In this document: piece after piece, positions 60,136-64,000 of the stretch | Numbering within the stretch: position 1 is the stretch's first letter | How the letters are laid out: the number at the start of each line of letters is the position of its first letter | NCBI RefSeq assembly: GCF_954871325.1 | Contig: NC_088775.1 | Coordinates: 33,457,561 to 33,521,560 of the forward strand | DNA: 64,000 nt | DNA from: Gordionus sp. m RMFG-2023 | Lineage: Eukaryota; Nematomorpha; Gordioida; Chordodea; Parachordodidae | Reading direction: 5' to 3' | Position numbers and translations under genes: made by a program | Notes under the pieces: model-generated | The model's database searches: none | What the model was told of the DNA's origin: nothing | What the model saw: only the letters and a program-made list of their open reading frames with translations

Positions 60136-60620
60136 AGCTGGCTAAGCCTGCTTGGCTCAGCTGTTTAATAACACTAATCACAAATAAATAAATTTCAGCT
60201 CAAAAGTTGGCATGAGCTGACTCATGGCTCAATAAACCGGCTTGAGCCTGAGGAATTTTTTTCTCAAAAACGGCCTGAGTTTAGGGGTAATCTACCTTGG
60301 CTCAGCCATTTAACAACACTAATCTCAAATAAAATAAATTTCGGCTTAAAAAACGGCTTGAGCCAACTCCTTAGCCAGTTTGAGTAGTCGACTCGAACCA
60401 GCCGACCAATATGGCTCAATGAGCTGGCTTGAACCTGAGTCAATTTTCGACTCAAAAACTAGATGAGTTTAGGTCTAAGCTAGCTTGACTCAGCCATTTG
60501 ACAACTCTTAAATAAATAAATTTCAGCTCAAAAATCGGCTTGAGCCTGAGCCGAATTTTCAGCTCAAAATTGACTGAGTTTTTGGCTTAGCCGGCTTGGC
60601 TCAGCCGTTTAACAACACTA
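60136..60620 (+). repeat. Terminal repeat cluster ending TTTAACAACACTA
   Basis: Three to four worn copies of a 110-190-bp unit (AATAAATTTCAGCTCAAAA, GGCTTGAGCCTGAG, GGCTCAGCCGTTTAACAACA) lie in tandem. Each ends in a version of the hAT-type terminus TTTAACAACACTA (60176, 60320, 60509, 60620). The last copy probably marks the outer border of the element that contains the array. Confidence 0.75.
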
Positions 60621-62022
60621 GGACTGAACTAGGAAGAAATTGCTGTTATTTTTCATTGCATGATAAAGGTCTGATTTAAACCAACTCTTGCTTACTCAAT
60701 AGACAATAAGTTATAAAATACCCTTAAAACATTTCGCGTTTATGATATAAGAACTTATGTGGGTAAATTATTGAATGTTATTTATTTAAATTGCATTTAA
60801 AATTTCTATCAACTATAGATAACAAGATTGGACGGAGATATATTAGATGATTAAATTATACTTTGTAATCATAATTTTATATACAAATAAAAATTACCAA
60901 TAGAATTTTTGGTTAACTCTAAACCAAGGATCCGAACCTAAACCAATACAGGTTCGAGTTCAGATAAAAATAACGGTTCAGGGTTCTGGTTGTTTTAAAA
61001 ATAATTCGAAAAAAACGGGTTTGAACTCTTATATACAATCTACACACTTACATTAGATTTATATATAGAGAAGCCAGCAGTTTACATGAGGGGGGGGGGG
61101 TAGAGGCAGTTTGCTTCCCAAATTTTTTGAAGAATAGTAGGTATTTAAGAGAGTAGGCTTCTAATAGGGGGTAAGGGGAAGACATCTAATTGGGGTTGCG
61201 TTAAATGATTACATTTTAAAATGTAGGGCAAAATATATTGCTGTAAAAATTTGTTTAATTATTGAATTATAGACCTATTCTAATATACATGTGTCACTAA
61301 ACATCAACCAAACTCTATATTTCATATAAACATAGTCCATTTAAAATAAAAAGTTTCCCGGTTAACAGGAATTTATTATTTTTTTGTTAAAATTTATATC
61401 ATATGTTGTAATTGTGGTAACATGCAAATTTACAAGATTAAGAAAAACGCCAGACAGGCAAATTACTTTTAAACAAAATTACGAAGCCGAAAGATATTCA
61501 AATCTACTCAAGAAAAAAGAATTAAATTTCGATACAAATTGAGACTATGCAAATGTTGATTAAAGAAAAAGGATATATAATGGAAAAATTATGATGCGAA
61601 AGATGATGATTAAATTATTATTTTTAACTTAAATTTACTTTTAATTTTCTTTTTTTATATTAATTTTAATTTTTCTTTTATTTTGATTATGTTTTTCACT
61701 TTGTATTTAATTATATTTATTATTATTTAATAAAGGATTCAACTATAATTTTAGTATATATTTCTTTTTATATTTAAGTTTTGATTTCCAATGTCAAATC
61801 TCGCTTTCTTGACATCATAATACCATCAAATTTATTATAATACAAGAACAAGACCAACACAAATACTTTTTATAAATAATATCTAATTTAAAAATTATTT
61901 ATAACAAATCAACTTAATTTGAATATTTACTTACTTAGGAAAATAGTGATGAGCTGTATACAATTAAAATATTTTATAGATTTGCTTCATTCAAAATTAC
62001 TTTTATATGGGTAATATATATT
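60621..62022. other. AT-rich stretch, nothing recognised
   Basis: Contains a G11 run (61090-61100). A short Lys-rich frame near 61490-61545 has no recognisable motif. Confidence 0.45.
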
Positions 62023-62024
62023 TA

Positions 62025-63485
62025 CTAGCTAATAACCCGTTAAGAATGACGGGGTTGAGGGGAATTAGTTAGTTTATGTATATGGTACTAAATATGCTTT
62101 ATTTTAAAATTTAGTAGAAAAAGTGGTAAAATTGTTGCAATGTCGTGAGCATTAAGGGTATTAGAAATATCAAAATTTAAATTTGTGATAGTAATCATAT
62201 TGGGTAAAATTAAAAATAGAGATGCTTCAAAATTTTTGAATTTTAAATATGGGCTAGACATTGCCTTCAGAATTTTGTTTTGCAGACACAGCTAGGCCTG
62301 ATCAAAAAACCACGTCCCATGCAACTTTCCTAAAATTTTGCCATTTATTTCTATTGTAATTTAATAATAATGTCTTAAATTTAATTTTATATTTAGAATA
62401 AAATTTAAATTTGTGATAGAAATCATATTGAATAAAATTTAAAATAGAGATGCTTGGAAATTTTTTAATTTTAAATATGGGGTAGACATTGGCCTGAAAT
62501 TTCTTTTTGCAGCCCAGGCCTGGTCAAAAAACCAAGTCCCATGCAACTTTCATAAAATTTTGCCATTTATTTCTATTGTAATTTAATAACAATGTGTTAA
62601 ATTTAATTTTATATTCCATTTATTTCTATTGTAATTTAATAACAACATCATAAATTTAATTTTATATTTAGAATAAAATTTAAATTTGTGATAGAAATCA
62701 TATTGGGTAAAATTTAAAATAGATATGTTTGAAATATTTTAATTTTAAATATGGACCAGACATTGGCCTGAAATTTTGATTCTCAAACCTGGCCAACCCA
62801 TAATAATTTTGTAATTTTTTCCCAAGGCTGGAGATAGGTAAATCTTTGAAAACCATATTGTTGGGAAAATTTTCTCAAGCCCGCCAAAGACCATAATAAT
62901 TTTGTCAGTTGAGAACTGAAATAAAATATATAAAAGTCATAATTCATTTAAAAATAAAATCAGAATATGAAAGTTGCATGGGCTTGGTTTTTTAATCAGG
63001 CCTGGCGATTTCTGCAAAAAAAAATTTTCAGGCCAATGTATAACCCATATTTAAAATTAAAAATTTTTCAAGCATTTCTATTTTATATTTTACACAATAT
63101 GATTTCTATCACAAATTTAAATTTTATTCAAAATATAAAATTAAATTTAAGACATTCAATAAAAATAAATGGCAAAATTTTATGAAATTTGCATGGGACT
63201 TGGTTTTTTGATCAGGCCTTATGTCTGCAAAAAAAATTTTCAGGCCAATGTATAACCCATATTTAAATTCAAAAATCTTAAAGCATCTCTATTTAAAATT
63301 TTATCCAATATGATTTCCATCTCAAATTTAAATTTTGATATTTTTAATACATGCTCACGGTATACATTGCAACAATTTTACCTCTTTTTCTCCTAAATTT
63401 TAATATTTATATAAAATTTATTAATAAAGTATATTTAATACCATACACACAAACTAAATAATTACCCTTCAACCCCGTCAGCTAG
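62025..63485. mobile_element. Fold-back MITE of Tc1/mariner type with TA duplication
   Basis: The ends CTAGCTAATAACCC...TGACGGGGTTGAGG and, read inverted, CTAGCTGACGGGGTTGAAGG are flanked by TA (62023-62024 and 63486-63487). Long inverted arms are built from internal repeats of about 220-240 bp (ATTTAAATTTGTGATAGAAA, ATATGGGCTAGACATTG, CCATGCAACTTTCATAAAAT): about three copies forward, then about two reversed from 62940. No transposase. The 72-codon frame at 62967-63185 is part of the repeat. Confidence 0.75.
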
Positions 63486-63843
63486 TATGGTAATAAACGG
63501 CAGAATTTAAAAAATATCAGCTATTAATTAATATATATATAATTAATATTTTCAATTTAATTATATTCAAGTTGGTGCACGCTCAAAACATGCGACTTTG
63601 AAACGGGAGGTTTGTGAGAGCAAAAAAAATAACATTAAACACTATATCTCCTTAAATTATAAATACATTAGGAAGATACGAAAACGATCATGTTTTGATT
63701 AGGAGATTATATATATTAGATTGTTGAAGAAAACTCTCTAGGTTAACTTGATTTGTAGACACTATATAACATTAGCCAATTTATATAAATCGGGAAATAG
63801 ATTACTCATATTTTTCCAATCGTTTAAGATTATAATAACTAAC

Positions 63844-63910
63844 AGTACCGTCATTGGGTTGGGCATAGGGGCTCGAGGGGCCTCATGGAAAATTTGAAAT
63901 TTTCTTATAC
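63844..63910 (+). repeat. Worn hAT-type terminus fragment
   Basis: CAGTACCGTCATTGGGTTGG then GGGGCTCGAGGGGCC parallels 47945-47990. The element may continue beyond the window. Confidence 0.45.
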
Positions 63911-64000
63911 CTAAAAAATAAGGTCATAAAAATTTTAGCTAAAAAAGATCATTTTGAAAGTAATTAAAAATTGAGCCCCCTGATATTTTAAAAGTTAATG

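Noticed and set aside
63490-64000. Terminal gene at the right edge
   Set aside because: Only AT-rich DNA and a worn hAT-type terminus fragment are visible.

Overview
The window looks like a piece of a very AT-rich, intron-containing, repeat-dense invertebrate animal genome. Support: one intron-rich animal-type gene, GT...AG introns, animal-type gypsy, hAT, MULE, pogo and LINE relics, and no sign of prokaryotic operons. I cannot name the species. A parasitic or marine invertebrate such as a copepod would fit, but that is a guess.

Left third (about 1-19.8 kb): this stretch is the 3' half of one host gene on the + strand, a homologue of ABHD16A, the alpha/beta-hydrolase phosphatidylserine lipase. 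It is cut into eleven short exons of 47-165 bp that I traced by homology, GT/AG sites and unbroken reading phase: 70-174, 976-1089, 7119-7283, 11244-11307, 11790-11853, 12380-12439, 17444-17503, 17988-18061, 18374-18481, 19154-19200 and 19594-about 19699. The nucleophile serine, acid and histidine expected for the family are all present. The N-terminal exons lie to the left of the window. The introns are filled with mobile DNA: a hAT element with perfect 8-bp target duplications and a pogo relic in intron 2, a broken antisense gypsy fossil in intron 3, and another plus a GC-rich MITE in intron 6.

Middle (19.8-45 kb): AT-rich DNA with a decayed hAT relative (21.9-23.3 kb), a 5'-truncated LINE carrying a zinc finger and a restriction-like endonuclease domain (24.9-26.0 kb), and several MITEs with readable target duplications. 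A roughly 6.8-kb MULE (28.4-35.2 kb) has inverted ends built of minisatellite arrays of GCGAA-type motifs, and smaller MITEs are nested inside it. A third broken gypsy fossil follows (about 35.8-40.3 kb), then minisatellites, then a hAT element carrying an inverted duplicate of its own 5' half (42.0-45.0 kb).

Right third (45-64 kb): tandem duplications, a second MULE relic (50.2-51.4 kb), and three arrays of one roughly 290-bp tandem repeat. One array abuts the MULE. The other two face each other as a giant inverted repeat (54.4-57.1 and 58.2-60.1 kb). Every repeat unit carries a dyad related to TTGGCACTTTGCCAA. A fold-back Tc1/mariner-type MITE flanked by TA (62.0-63.5 kb) comes near the end. 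Two short exon-like segments (47.6 and 53.7 kb) may belong to unidentified host genes.

Apart from ABHD16A, every recognisable protein relic belongs to a mobile element and appears inactive. No tRNA, rRNA, CRISPR array or riboswitch was seen.
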